DNA of 64,000 bases from Pseudomonas fortuita (GTDB lineage Bacteria > Pseudomonadota > Gammaproteobacteria > Pseudomonadales > Pseudomonadaceae), in assembly GCF_026898135.2 (NCBI RefSeq), contig NZ_CP114035.2, positions 1,839,501-1,903,500 of the forward strand. Reading direction: 5' to 3'. The notes beneath the pieces are model-generated. The model was not told the DNA's origin and searched no databases. It worked only from the letters and a program-made list of their open reading frames with translations. The position numbers and the translations under genes were made by a program. Of this stretch, positions 31,901 through 40,051 are shown piece after piece; positions within the stretch are counted from its first letter, which is position 1; every line of letters begins with the position of its first letter.

Positions 31901-34900
31901 GGCCAGGCCATCGTCACGGCGGCCGGTACCGCCGCGCGTGTGTCCAAGGTCGAAACTGACGTGACCACGCTGGACGGCAAGACGACTGCCCAGGCCACGC
32001 AGCTCAATGGCCTGCAGACCAGCCTGACCACCATCAACCAGAACGTGACCACCGCGCAGCAGGCAGCTGAAGCGGCAAACACGCTGGCAGGTGGCAAGGG
32101 CAAGGTCATCATCCAGGCGGCGGCCCCGGCGGTTGCCGATCGGCTGGCCCAGAATCTCTGGATCGATACCACGGGCAACGCCAACACGCCGAAACGCTGG
32201 AGTGGCAGCGCCTGGGTGGCGGTCACGGACAAGGCTGCTACGGATGCGGCGGCGGCGGCCGCGAGCGCTTTGGCGCTGGCCCAGACCAAGGCTGACGCCA
32301 CGGTGGTAAACAACCTGACCCTGCGCGTCTCGGATGCCGAGGGCAAGCTGGTGGCCGAAGGTCAGCGGCTGGATGGCATGCAGACCAGCCTGGACGGCAA
32401 GGCGACCTCGGCCGCCCTGCAGCAGGTCACCAGCCGTGTCACCGCGACCGAAGGTAAGAACGCCACTCAAGACCAGCAGATCAGCTCGCAGAGTTCTGCC
32501 ATCGTCTCGCTCACCGACAGCGTGGCCAAGAAGGCCGAAGTCTCGACCGTGCAGGCCCTTAGCAACGTGGTGAACCAGCAAGGTCAAGACCTCGCTGCGC
32601 AGGGGCAGTCGCTGGTCAGCATCAATGCTGCTCTGCCGACGATGGGCGGAGAGAACCTGGTCTACAACCCCTCGTTCGAGCGACAAACCGATAACAATGG
32701 CGTTGCCCAGGCATGGTGGCACGACCGGTCGAGCAACGTCGGCAGCAGCGTGCCGTCGCTGGTCCCCTCGAAGCTTGCCGCAGGTGTCGCGCAGCGTCTT
32801 GATGTCACCGACATTCCCACCAATGGCTGGGCCCGGGTTTATCTGCGGGCGTCGCTCAAAGCGATCAAAGTCCGGCCGGGCGCCGTTTACACCGCCTCGG
32901 TGTACATGCGGGGCACTGCAGGGCTGCGGATTTTGGCCCAGGTGTATAGCCGAGACGCGGCCGGGGTCAACAGCGTTTCATGGCCAGGCAACCGAGTCGA
33001 CGCAGCCGAGACATGGCAGCGGGTATCGGTGACCTTCACCGCCACCGACCAGACCGTCGACGTCTGGCCAGCGGCGGTTGTCTATGGTGGGGCCGGTGTC
33101 ACTGCAGGGTTTATCGAAGTCGATCAGTACCAGCTGGAGGAGGGTTCCCAAGCAAGTGGTTGGCGTGACAATGGACAGGTCGAGGCCGGGAACCAGGCGG
33201 CCACAGCGGCCGCTGTCGATGCCATGTCCGCCAAGGTGACCCAACAGGGCGCCGACCTGGCCAGCGTGTCGAGCAAGACCACCTCCCTGGAAAACAGCCT
33301 GACCACTACCAATGGCAACGTCACGACGGCGCAGCAGGCGGCACAAGCGGCGTCCGACGCGGCCGGTGCCAAGGGCAAGGTGCTGTACCAGTCGACCGCG
33401 CCGGCCGTGGCAGATCGCCTGGCCCAGAACCTGTGGATCGACACCACGGGCAATGCCAACACGCCGAAACGCTGGAACGGCAGCACCTGGGTGGCGGTGA
33501 GCGACAAGGTGGCCACGGACGCGGCCGCCGCCGCAGCCAGTGCGCTGAGTCAGGTGGCCACCAAGGCAGAAGCGTCGGCCGTGAACTCGCTGACCAACCG
33601 GGTGATCAGCGCCGAAGGCACTCTCACCAGCAACAGCAGCGATATCACCCAGCTGAAGAACAGCCTGAGTGCCGCGCAGTCGTTCGTTGCCGGTAAGGCG
33701 TGGGAGTTCACCGGCTCGGCCCGGGGATGGTTCGGCACCATCAGTGGCTCGACATTTGTCGCGGGTCCGTTGTTCGCGACTGCCAGCAACTGCCCTAACC
33801 TGCAGTGTAACTTTACCCCGACGTTCCCAGGCGCCGAAAACCCGTACTTGCGCATCCGGCTGCGTCGGCGCAACACGGCCCGCGCAGGCGCGCAGATGTA
33901 TTGGGCGAACGAAGATGGCGGCCTGGCAGAAGCCCGGCGCATGGCCTGGACGATCAACACCGCCACGACCGATTGGCAGGATATCGAGATTGACCTGTCT
34001 GGCCACACTGGCTGGACCGGCAAGAATATCTTGGCGATTCGCCTGGACATGATGAGCGCGGCGGACACCACGGGCGAAATGGACATTGCCTACATCGCCG
34101 TCGGCCGGCGCTCGGTTGCGGCGTCTGCGGAAGCGGTATCCAGCCTGAGCAGTGCTGTCAGCGACGCAGATGGCAAGCTGACCAGTCAGGGCGGGTCTAT
34201 CGTCAGCTTGCAAAACGGTCTGACTACGACCAATCAGGGCGTTACCGCTGCCCAGCAAGCGGCGCAGGCGGCCGCGACGGCGGCGGGGGCGAAAGGCGAG
34301 GTCATCTATGGATCGACCGCGCCTGCAGCTGACAAGCGCCTGGCGCAAAACCTGTGGATCGACACCACCGGCAACGCCAATACGCCGAAACGCTGGAGCG
34401 GTAGCGGCTGGGTCGCGGTGAGCGACAAGGTGGCCACCGATGCAGCTGCAGCAGCTCAATCGGCACTGACGGAAGTGGCCAAGAAAGCTGACGCCTCGAC
34501 CGTGCAGGCGCTGAGCAACGTGGTCAATCAGCACGGGCAGGATCTGACAGCGCAGGGGCAATCGCTGACAGAGATCAAAGTCTCGATCGGCCAGGCAGGC
34601 GGTGAAAACTGGATCTACAACCCGTCGTTTGAAAAACAGGGCTCCAATGGCTTTGCCGAGGGCTGGGCCGCTGCCGGCGCAAGCGGGGTCAACACGACCG
34701 CGAGCCTGGTGGCGTCGGCTATGGCCGCTGGCGAGATAGCGCAGCGTATCGATGTGACGGGGATATCAGCGTCTGCCTGGTCCAGAATCGGCAACCCGTC
34801 AGCTCGACGGATCGAGGTAACCCCCGGCACGCCGGTCACGATGTCTGCGTTTGTTCGTGGCACGCCCGGGGTCAATGTGCGGTGCGAGATCCAATTCTTG

Positions 34901-37900
34901 AACAGCGCAGGGGTTGGCATCAGTGGGGTGCCGGTCGCCGCCAATACGCCATTGACCTCAGAGTTTGCCCGGATCTCGCACAGTGTTGTCCCGCCTCAGG
35001 GTGCAGTCAGGTGCAATTACTTCGTCACGATTTACGGCACTGCGTCGATCAACGCCGGCTTCATGGAGGTGGACAGAACCCAGATTGAATTCAGCCCCGT
35101 CATGACGGGATGGCGCGATAACGGTGCCGTCAACTCGGCCGCTGCTGCTGCCACTTCGACCGCTGTTCAGAACCTCAGTGGCCGAGTGGATCAGACGGAG
35201 TCTTCACTGACAGCCCAGTCCGGAGCGGTCGTTTCACTCCAAAATGGGCTGACCACCACCAATGGTAACGTCACGGCGGCGCAGCAGGCCGCTCAAGCCG
35301 CCGCAACGGCAGCAGGTGCAAAGGGCGAGGTGATCTACGGAGCTGCTGCGCCGGCGGCTGACAAACGTCTTGCGCAGAATCTGTGGATCGACACCACTGG
35401 GAATGCCAACATGCCCAAGCGCTGGAGCGGTTCGGCCTGGGTGCCTGTGACGGATAAAGTGGCCACGGATGCCGCCGCCGCCGCTGCCAGTGCGTTGAGT
35501 CAGGTGGCCAACAAGGCAGATGCCTCAGCGGTGCAGGCCCTGACCAACACCGTTTCACAACAAGGCCAGCAGATAACCGCCGATGGCCAGGCGCTTGTCA
35601 GTATCAATGCCAACCTTTCACAGCGGCTGGACAACAGCCCCACCAAGGTTTATCAGAGCGTGTTTTCGGACATGGCGCTTGATAAATGGGTTTCCACCAA
35701 TAGCGGCGCAGGCTCCACCGCGTCGTTCTCGAACGTTGCCGGGAATGCCAGCGGCGCTACCTTGACGTTGAGCGGCGGTGGCAGCAACGCAACCTGGTGG
35801 GGGGCTTCGACCCGGAAAATCCGGTTTGACCCAGAGAGGCTTTACAAGCTCACAGTGCGCGTTCAACAGCTCACCCTCGGCAAGGGCGCTCCCGTGACCT
35901 ATGCGGGGCTTGATGGTTTTGCCGAAGATGGTGTGACGCGCATTACCACCACTGGTACTTCCGGGGTCGGCTCTTCGCATTACGTGGTCATCAATGGCAG
36001 GCCTCAGCCACAAGGGGAGTGGGTGACCCACACTTCGTACGTCAAAGGTCACACTGTCGGGAGCGAGACCGGCGGGGCGGGTGCCGGTACCGTTGCAGAT
36101 CCCAAGCGGATGAAGGCAGGGGTCGCCTGGATATCGCCGATGGTTATCGCGGGTTACAGCATGGTAGGCGGTGACCTGGCGGTGGACTTCTTCACCATTG
36201 ACGATGTCACCGAGCAGGCGCAAATCGACAGCAATGCGACAGCTACAAGTGCTTTGACCGGGCGGGTAACGTTGACGGAACAGGGGCTGACCAGCGCGTC
36301 TGGACAGTTGACCGAGCTGACCAACAGCATCGGTGATGCTGGATCAGAAAACCTGGTGTTCAATCCGTCGTTCGAAAAGGTGGACCCAGGCACCCCAGGC
36401 ATGGCGGATGGCTGGTGGTATGACGGTACGGCGAGCGGTGGTCGCACGCCTACGCTGGTGCAATCAAGCCTGGCCTCGGGCTTTGCCCAGCGCCTGGATG
36501 TGACAGGCCTGACCCCAACGACCTGGGCTCGGGTCTATGTGAAATCGGTGGCCAGGTTTAAACCGGTACCGGGGAAGACTTACACCGCGTCCGTGTACCT
36601 GCGCGGCACGCCAGGCCTGCGGATTCTTCCGCAGGTGTACGGGACCAGCGAAGCGGGATCAGGCCTTGAAACTTGGCCAGGGGCCCGGGTGGATGCCACT
36701 GAATCCTGGGTCCGGTTGTCTGTGACCTTTACCCCTGGTTCCGCCACCGCCAGGATCTATGCGGCATTCGTCGTGTATGGCGGCGCTTCGGTCAGTGGTG
36801 GTTACATTGAGGCCGATCGCTACCAGATCGAGGAGGGCAGCCGTGTCACGGGCTGGAGGGACAACGGACAGGCCATGAGCGCCCAGCAGTCCGCGACGTC
36901 TGCGGCTGTCGAATCGCTTACCTCTACCGTCTCGCAGCAAGGCAGCACGCTGTCCAGTGTGGGGAGCCGCACCACCAGTCTGGAAAACAGCCTGACTACT
37001 ACCAATGGCAACGTCACGGCGGCGCAGCAGGCGGCACAAGCGGCGTCCGACGCGGCCGGTGCCAAGGGCAAGGTGCTGTACCAGTCGACCGCGCCGGCCG
37101 TGGCAGATCGCCTGGCCCAGAACCTGTGGATCGACACCACCGGTAACGCCAACACGCCGAAACGGTGGAATGGCAGCACCTGGGTGGCGGTGAGCGACAA
37201 GGTGGCCACTGATGCTGCCGCCGCAGCGGCCGCAGCCAATGCCCTGGCTGCGACCAAAGCGGATGCGTCGGCGGTGAACCTGCTGACCAACCGTGTCAGC
37301 AATGCCGAAGGCGTGCTCAGCAGCCAGAGCAGCGATATCACCCAGCTCAAGAACAGCTTTGGCACTGCCCAGCCATTCGTGGCGGGCAAGGCCTGGGAGT
37401 TCATCGGCTCTACTCAAGGATGGGTAGGCACCATCGCCGGTTCGACCTTCACCGCTGGCCCGCTGTTCGCCACGGCGAGCAAATGCCCGAACCTGCAGTG
37501 CAACTTCACCCCGGCGATTGCCGGCGCCGAGAATCCTTACCTGCGCATCCGGCTGCGTCGACGCAATACCACCCGCGCGGGAGCCCAGATGTATTGGGCG
37601 AACGAGGATGGCGGCCTGGCCGAAGCTCGCCGCATGGCGTGGACCATCAATCTGACCACCAACGATTGGCAAGACATTGAGTTTGACCTGTCTGGCCACG
37701 CCGGCTGGAACGGGAAAAACATCATCGCCATTCGCCTGGACATGATGAACGCGGTGGACTCGTCAGGTGAAATCGACGTTGCCTACATCGCGGTTGGCCG
37801 CCGCTCGGCGGCTGCCTCGGCGCAGGCGGTGGCTAGCCTGGAGAGCAACGTTACCCAGCAGGGCGGCAAGCTCACCGCCGAGGGGCTGCGAATCGATGGG

Positions 37901-38746
37901 CTTTATACGTCGGTGGGCGATGCCAACGCGGCGATTCAGAACGAAGCCAAAGCCCGGGTTGATGGGGATGGGGCGCTGAGCAAGCAAATCCAGACCACCC
38001 AGGCGTCGCTGGGCACGACCAATGCGGCTGTGCAGCAGGTTGCGACGGCTCAGGCGAACATGAAGGGAATGCTCAACGCCCAGTACACCCTGCGGGTGCA
38101 GGTTAATAACCAGTACGGTGTTCATCATTTCGCAGGATTTGGCATCGGAATCAACGAACAAAACGGCGTTGTTCAGTCCGCTTTTGCTGTCTATTCCGAC
38201 CAGTTCATTTTGCTGAATGCGAATGGCGGTGGGCTCTCGTCACCGTTCTCTGTCGTGGGTGGTCAGACATTTATTGCTGACGCGTACATTCGGAGCGCCA
38301 GTATTGGCAACGCGAAGATCGCAGACGGTGCCATCACGGCCGCCAAGATCGGGGTGGCCGAAATTGACACGCTGCGCATCCGTGGCAACGCCGTCACGGT
38401 GCCGGTATCGGCTAATAACCCCGGGAATGTGCTCGGCGTCGGTGTAGGTCAGTGGCAAAACCTGATCGCCATCGGCGTGCAAATGGACGAGGGTGGATTC
38501 ATCACTGCCCAGTACAGCTGTTATCAAGGGTTTGGCAGCGGTATCCGTAAATACATGTTCCAGATGGATATCAACGGCTTGGTGATCGCTCAAGGTGGCG
38601 GCGACTGGGCGGATGGTTTCCCCAACCTGATGGGATCGATCGGTGTGGGTCCGGGTTACTTCGTCATCACGGTGAAGTGGTGGGGGGAGAACTCGGGGGT
38701 AGGCGTTCAGAACCACACCCTTTACGCAATGGGAACCAAACGATGA
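28946..38746 (+). CDS. Giant tail-tip/host-specificity protein J-like, with repeated modules
   Basis: A 3266-residue protein, about three times lambda gpJ. Residues 1-640: conserved J tip domains (KTPVEAPDSLQSTNIGKILIAVGEGE; FVTYGLCVEDRFGLGKRI). About 640-840: fibronectin-III-like modules (VSMTIAWPAVEGAVAYDVEWRKD type). About 840-940: coiled coil (VGEVRNELNEQIAEVNSSI). Then repeats: module A (APAVADRLAQNLWIDTTGN) five times, starting near residues 1050, 1475, 1780, 2125 and 2706; beta-sandwich module B (ENLVYNPSFE) near 1233, 1885 and 2466; module C (KAWEFTGSARGW) near 1585 and 2815; a unique module D near 2234. The end (ADGAITAAKIGVAEIDTLRIRGNAV) is the central tip. Modules B-D look carbohydrate-binding; receptor choice is inferred. 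Confidence 0.92.
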   Translation: MGPADHVAITGAKGGSSKPKTPVEAPDSLQSTNIGKILIAVGEGEFDEEPTDRDIYLDNTPIMDASGSVNFPGVRWEWRSGSIEQDYIQGIPAIENETTVNVELRSDNPFARALSNIQLSAVRVRMAWPRLAQQDSSGNTNGYRIEYAIDIATDGGAYVEAHLGAVDGKTTNGYQRSVRVNLPKATSGWMLRVRRITPNANSGTVADTMTIAGYTEIIDQKLRYPNTALLYIEFDAQQFQNIPAVTVKCKAKRWPVPTNYDPVARTYAGVWDGTFKQAWTNNPAFVTYGLCVEDRFGLGKRIKSWMVDKWEMYRIAQYCDQQVPNGQGGQEPRFLCDMNLQGRAEAWTLLRDLSAIYRGMVYWAHGSLFMQADMPRAQDIDYVFTRANVIDGEFVYGGAERNTHYSRALVSYDNPANNYDTDVIPVTDNTLQRRYRDRPVEISAIGCTRASEAQRRGKWALLSNNQDRTVTFKTGMEGRIPLPGYVIPVADELVAGRPNGGRISAAAGRVVTLDRDTPIKAGDRLILNLPNGTAQARTVQSVAGRAVTVTTAYGVQPEPELQWAIDYHDLAVQLFRVLKTTRTQEGEYEITALEFNPSKFAAIDTGAKLDERPISVIPVTTVQPPASVTLSSAHMIDQGLAVSTMTIAWPAVEGAVAYDVEWRKDNGNWVRVQRTGAASVDVVGIYAGAYLARVRAVSAFDSTSIWKSSALTQLNGKEGLPAAVTFLTTESLLFGIGIKWGFPAGAEDTQRTELWYSEGAELDKATKLADLAYPQNEHVMQGLRAGQTFYFWVRLVDRTGNVGPWYPVGGAVVSGQASADAGPILEQIAKQITETELGKELTERIDLIDKNGPGSVNERVGEVRNELNEQIAEVNSSIQSVNDSLTAARDDLQLQINAVDQDVEAAKVALQQQIAAVDQEVDAAKADLQQQINSVSVLAGSLPYNKDKAYSINQGTLGADGKLYQALKAVPKNNPPPNATYWTDVGQAIVTAAGTAARVSKVETDVTTLDGKTTAQATQLNGLQTSLTTINQNVTTAQQAAEAANTLAGGKGKVIIQAAAPAVADRLAQNLWIDTTGNANTPKRWSGSAWVAVTDKAATDAAAAAASALALAQTKADATVVNNLTLRVSDAEGKLVAEGQRLDGMQTSLDGKATSAALQQVTSRVTATEGKNATQDQQISSQSSAIVSLTDSVAKKAEVSTVQALSNVVNQQGQDLAAQGQSLVSINAALPTMGGENLVYNPSFERQTDNNGVAQAWWHDRSSNVGSSVPSLVPSKLAAGVAQRLDVTDIPTNGWARVYLRASLKAIKVRPGAVYTASVYMRGTAGLRILAQVYSRDAAGVNSVSWPGNRVDAAETWQRVSVTFTATDQTVDVWPAAVVYGGAGVTAGFIEVDQYQLEEGSQASGWRDNGQVEAGNQAATAAAVDAMSAKVTQQGADLASVSSKTTSLENSLTTTNGNVTTAQQAAQAASDAAGAKGKVLYQSTAPAVADRLAQNLWIDTTGNANTPKRWNGSTWVAVSDKVATDAAAAAASALSQVATKAEASAVNSLTNRVISAEGTLTSNSSDITQLKNSLSAAQSFVAGKAWEFTGSARGWFGTISGSTFVAGPLFATASNCPNLQCNFTPTFPGAENPYLRIRLRRRNTARAGAQMYWANEDGGLAEARRMAWTINTATTDWQDIEIDLSGHTGWTGKNILAIRLDMMSAADTTGEMDIAYIAVGRRSVAASAEAVSSLSSAVSDADGKLTSQGGSIVSLQNGLTTTNQGVTAAQQAAQAAATAAGAKGEVIYGSTAPAADKRLAQNLWIDTTGNANTPKRWSGSGWVAVSDKVATDAAAAAQSALTEVAKKADASTVQALSNVVNQHGQDLTAQGQSLTEIKVSIGQAGGENWIYNPSFEKQGSNGFAEGWAAAGASGVNTTASLVASAMAAGEIAQRIDVTGISASAWSRIGNPSARRIEVTPGTPVTMSAFVRGTPGVNVRCEIQFLNSAGVGISGVPVAANTPLTSEFARISHSVVPPQGAVRCNYFVTIYGTASINAGFMEVDRTQIEFSPVMTGWRDNGAVNSAAAAATSTAVQNLSGRVDQTESSLTAQSGAVVSLQNGLTTTNGNVTAAQQAAQAAATAAGAKGEVIYGAAAPAADKRLAQNLWIDTTGNANMPKRWSGSAWVPVTDKVATDAAAAAASALSQVANKADASAVQALTNTVSQQGQQITADGQALVSINANLSQRLDNSPTKVYQSVFSDMALDKWVSTNSGAGSTASFSNVAGNASGATLTLSGGGSNATWWGASTRKIRFDPERLYKLTVRVQQLTLGKGAPVTYAGLDGFAEDGVTRITTTGTSGVGSSHYVVINGRPQPQGEWVTHTSYVKGHTVGSETGGAGAGTVADPKRMKAGVAWISPMVIAGYSMVGGDLAVDFFTIDDVTEQAQIDSNATATSALTGRVTLTEQGLTSASGQLTELTNSIGDAGSENLVFNPSFEKVDPGTPGMADGWWYDGTASGGRTPTLVQSSLASGFAQRLDVTGLTPTTWARVYVKSVARFKPVPGKTYTASVYLRGTPGLRILPQVYGTSEAGSGLETWPGARVDATESWVRLSVTFTPGSATARIYAAFVVYGGASVSGGYIEADRYQIEEGSRVTGWRDNGQAMSAQQSATSAAVESLTSTVSQQGSTLSSVGSRTTSLENSLTTTNGNVTAAQQAAQAASDAAGAKGKVLYQSTAPAVADRLAQNLWIDTTGNANTPKRWNGSTWVAVSDKVATDAAAAAAAANALAATKADASAVNLLTNRVSNAEGVLSSQSSDITQLKNSFGTAQPFVAGKAWEFIGSTQGWVGTIAGSTFTAGPLFATASKCPNLQCNFTPAIAGAENPYLRIRLRRRNTTRAGAQMYWANEDGGLAEARRMAWTINLTTNDWQDIEFDLSGHAGWNGKNIIAIRLDMMNAVDSSGEIDVAYIAVGRRSAAASAQAVASLESNVTQQGGKLTAEGLRIDGLYTSVGDANAAIQNEAKARVDGDGALSKQIQTTQASLGTTNAAVQQVATAQANMKGMLNAQYTLRVQVNNQYGVHHFAGFGIGINEQNGVVQSAFAVYSDQFILLNANGGGLSSPFSVVGGQTFIADAYIRSASIGNAKIADGAITAAKIGVAEIDTLRIRGNAVTVPVSANNPGNVLGVGVGQWQNLIAIGVQMDEGGFITAQYSCYQGFGSGIRKYMFQMDINGLVIAQGGGDWADGFPNLMGSIGVGPGYFVITVKWWGENSGVGVQNHTLYAMGTKR
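33287..33516 (+). repeat. 230-bp direct repeat inside J, copy 1
   Basis: Nearly identical (about seven differences by eye) to 36980-37209. It encodes the coiled-coil entry plus module A of J. Same reading frame, so unequal recombination would delete or add 3693 bp, an exact multiple of three. Confidence 0.85.
36980..37209 (+). repeat. 230-bp direct repeat inside J, copy 2
   Basis: Second copy of the 33287-33516 repeat, 3693 bp away. Each copy is followed by a copy of module C, so the duplicated unit is A-plus-C, flanking unrelated modules. Confidence 0.85.
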
Positions 38747-39123
38747 GCAGCATTGAGCACTATGTAGCCTATGAGACTGACGGCCGGATTGTGTTTGCCG
38801 TCAGCTGCCCGCCCGAGCACGGCAAGAAGATCATCAGGCTAAACACCGATCGCCCCTACATCCAGGTGGCCACCCCGGCACGTCCGGCCGAGCACTTTGT
38901 GTTGGGCCAGATGCTCAAGGAGCGCCCCCAGATGGGGGCGGTTATCCAGGGGCACTGGTTAAAGGGCGTGCATGAAGGTGCCGCCGTCAACATCGAGAGT
39001 GAAACCTACACCGCTGACGGCAGTGACATCGAGCTGGAATTCTCGGCGCCGGGTACCTATCAAGTCACGGTCAGCCTTTGGCCCTACCGCGACCAGGAGT
39101 TCACCTTTGAAAATTCAGCATAA
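38743..39123 (+). CDS. Tail-tip associated protein of unknown function
   Basis: A 126-residue protein starting at an ATGA overlap with J. It has IEHYVAYETDGRIVFAVSCPPEHG and a beta-sandwich-like end (YTADGSDIELEFSAPGTYQVTVSLWPYRDQEFTFE), resembling an Ig/PKD fold. Location after J suggests a tail-fibre partner or cap. Confidence 0.7.
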   Translation: MSSIEHYVAYETDGRIVFAVSCPPEHGKKIIRLNTDRPYIQVATPARPAEHFVLGQMLKERPQMGAVIQGHWLKGVHEGAAVNIESETYTADGSDIELEFSAPGTYQVTVSLWPYRDQEFTFENSA

Positions 39124-39277
39124 GAGCGACCACACCAAGCGCCGTGCGGCCGAGTATCCGCCGGTGGAGGAACAACTGGACATGCTGTGGCATGCCATGA
39201 ATCAAGGGCATATGCCCAAAGCAGAACCGTTTTTCTCGACCCTGCAGCAGATCAAGCAGCAATACCCCAAGGCTTGA
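39107..39277 (+). CDS. Short tail-fibre-assembly-like protein (TTG start)
   Basis: A 56-residue ORF: MKIQHKSDHTKRRAAEYPPV, then EEQLDMLWHAMNQG and FFSTLQQIKQQYPKA. The YPPVEEQLDMLW motif occurs in XkdW-like and tail-chaperone-like phage proteins. TTG 39107 has AGGAG 8 bases upstream and overlaps the preceding gene by 17 bases. Confidence 0.6.
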   Translation: MKIQHKSDHTKRRAAEYPPVEEQLDMLWHAMNQGHMPKAEPFFSTLQQIKQQYPKA

Positions 39278-39297
39278 ACCCAAGCCAACTACCCAAT

Positions 39298-39323
39298 GCC
39301 CGCCATCGAGCGGGCTTCTTTTT
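39298..39323 (+). terminator. Hairpin-T-run after the tail-tip genes
   Basis: GCCCGC-CATCGA-GCGGGC then TTCTTTTT, 17 bases before the next start. Confidence 0.65.
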
Positions 39324-39339
39324 GTCTGGAGATTGACCC

Positions 39340-39558
39340 ATGCCTTTCGTAGCCATCAACGCAACCAACCTGTACGACGCCGCCAACCTGATTCCGTACG
39401 CCACCCAGGAGCAGGCCGACACCCGCGCCCGGGAAATCCTGCAGCAGTTCCCTGCCGCCCAGGTGCTGGTGGCCAAGGTGCTCAGCGAGTACCGGGCCAC
39501 CGTGACCGTAACTGTTCAGGATCCGGCTGAGCCGGAGGCTGAAGCTCCTGCCGCCTGA
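39340..39558 (+). CDS. Small late protein of unknown function
   Basis: A 72-residue protein: VAINATNLYDAANLIPYATQEQADTRAREILQQFPAAQVLVAKVLSEYRATVTV with an acidic Ala/Glu/Pro tail. Soluble alpha/beta, with a helical QADTRAREILQQFP. Flanked on both sides by terminator-like hairpins, so it forms a small isolated unit within the late operon. Confidence 0.65.
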   Translation: MPFVAINATNLYDAANLIPYATQEQADTRAREILQQFPAAQVLVAKVLSEYRATVTVTVQDPAEPEAEAPAA

Positions 39559-39578
39559 CATAGCTGACCCCTACCAAG

Positions 39579-39603
39579 CCCGCCAAGTGCGGGTTTTTTT
39601 TTG
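39579..39603 (+). terminator. Strong hairpin-T-run before the endolysin gene
   Basis: CCCGC-CAAGT-GCGGG followed by ten T (39594-39603), 17 bases before the endolysin ATG. The best intrinsic terminator in the window, yet placed before an essential late gene. Confidence 0.75.
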
Positions 39604-39619
39604 CCTGGAGAAAACCCAA

Positions 39620-40051
39620 ATGCGAACATCGCAACGCGGCTTGAGCCTCATCAAGTCGTTCGAGGGCCTGCGCCTGCAGGCCTATCAGGATTCAGTAGGT
39701 GTCTGGACCATTGGCTACGGTGCTACCCGCGGCGTGAAGGCCGGCATGAAGATCAGCAAGGAGCAGGCCGAGCGCATGCTGCTGAACGACGTACAGCGCT
39801 TCGAGCCAGAAGTGCAGCGCTTGATCACTGTTCCGCTGAGCCAAAACCAGTGGGACGCCCTGATGAGCTTCACCTACAACTTGGGTGCGGCGAATCTCGA
39901 ATCGTCCACGCTCCGCCAGTTGCTGAATGCTGGCAACTACGCATCTGCTGCAGAGCAGTTCCCGCGCTGGAACAAGGCTGGCGGGCAGGTGCTGGCCGGC
40001 CTGGTCCACCGGCGGGCCGCTGAGCGAGATCTGTTCCTGGGGGCAGCGTGA
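39620..40051 (+). CDS. Endolysin, GH24 lysozyme (T4/P22-type)
   Basis: A 143-residue lysozyme. The Glu-8-Asp-5-Thr triad is visible: Glu in SFEGLRLQAYQDSVGVWTIGYG with Asp in YQD and Thr in WTIGYG; also MSFTYNLGAANLESSTLRQLLN. No signal or SAR segment, so it depends on the holin. ATG 39620 has CTGGAG upstream; an ATG at 39587 overlaps the terminator. Confidence 0.92.
   Translation: MRTSQRGLSLIKSFEGLRLQAYQDSVGVWTIGYGATRGVKAGMKISKEQAERMLLNDVQRFEPEVQRLITVPLSQNQWDALMSFTYNLGAANLESSTLRQLLNAGNYASAAEQFPRWNKAGGQVLAGLVHRRAAERDLFLGAA

Noticed and set aside
32090..37240. Diversity-generating retroelement in J
   Set aside because: No reverse transcriptase gene or adenine-biased template/variable repeat pair; differences between copies are not A-specific.
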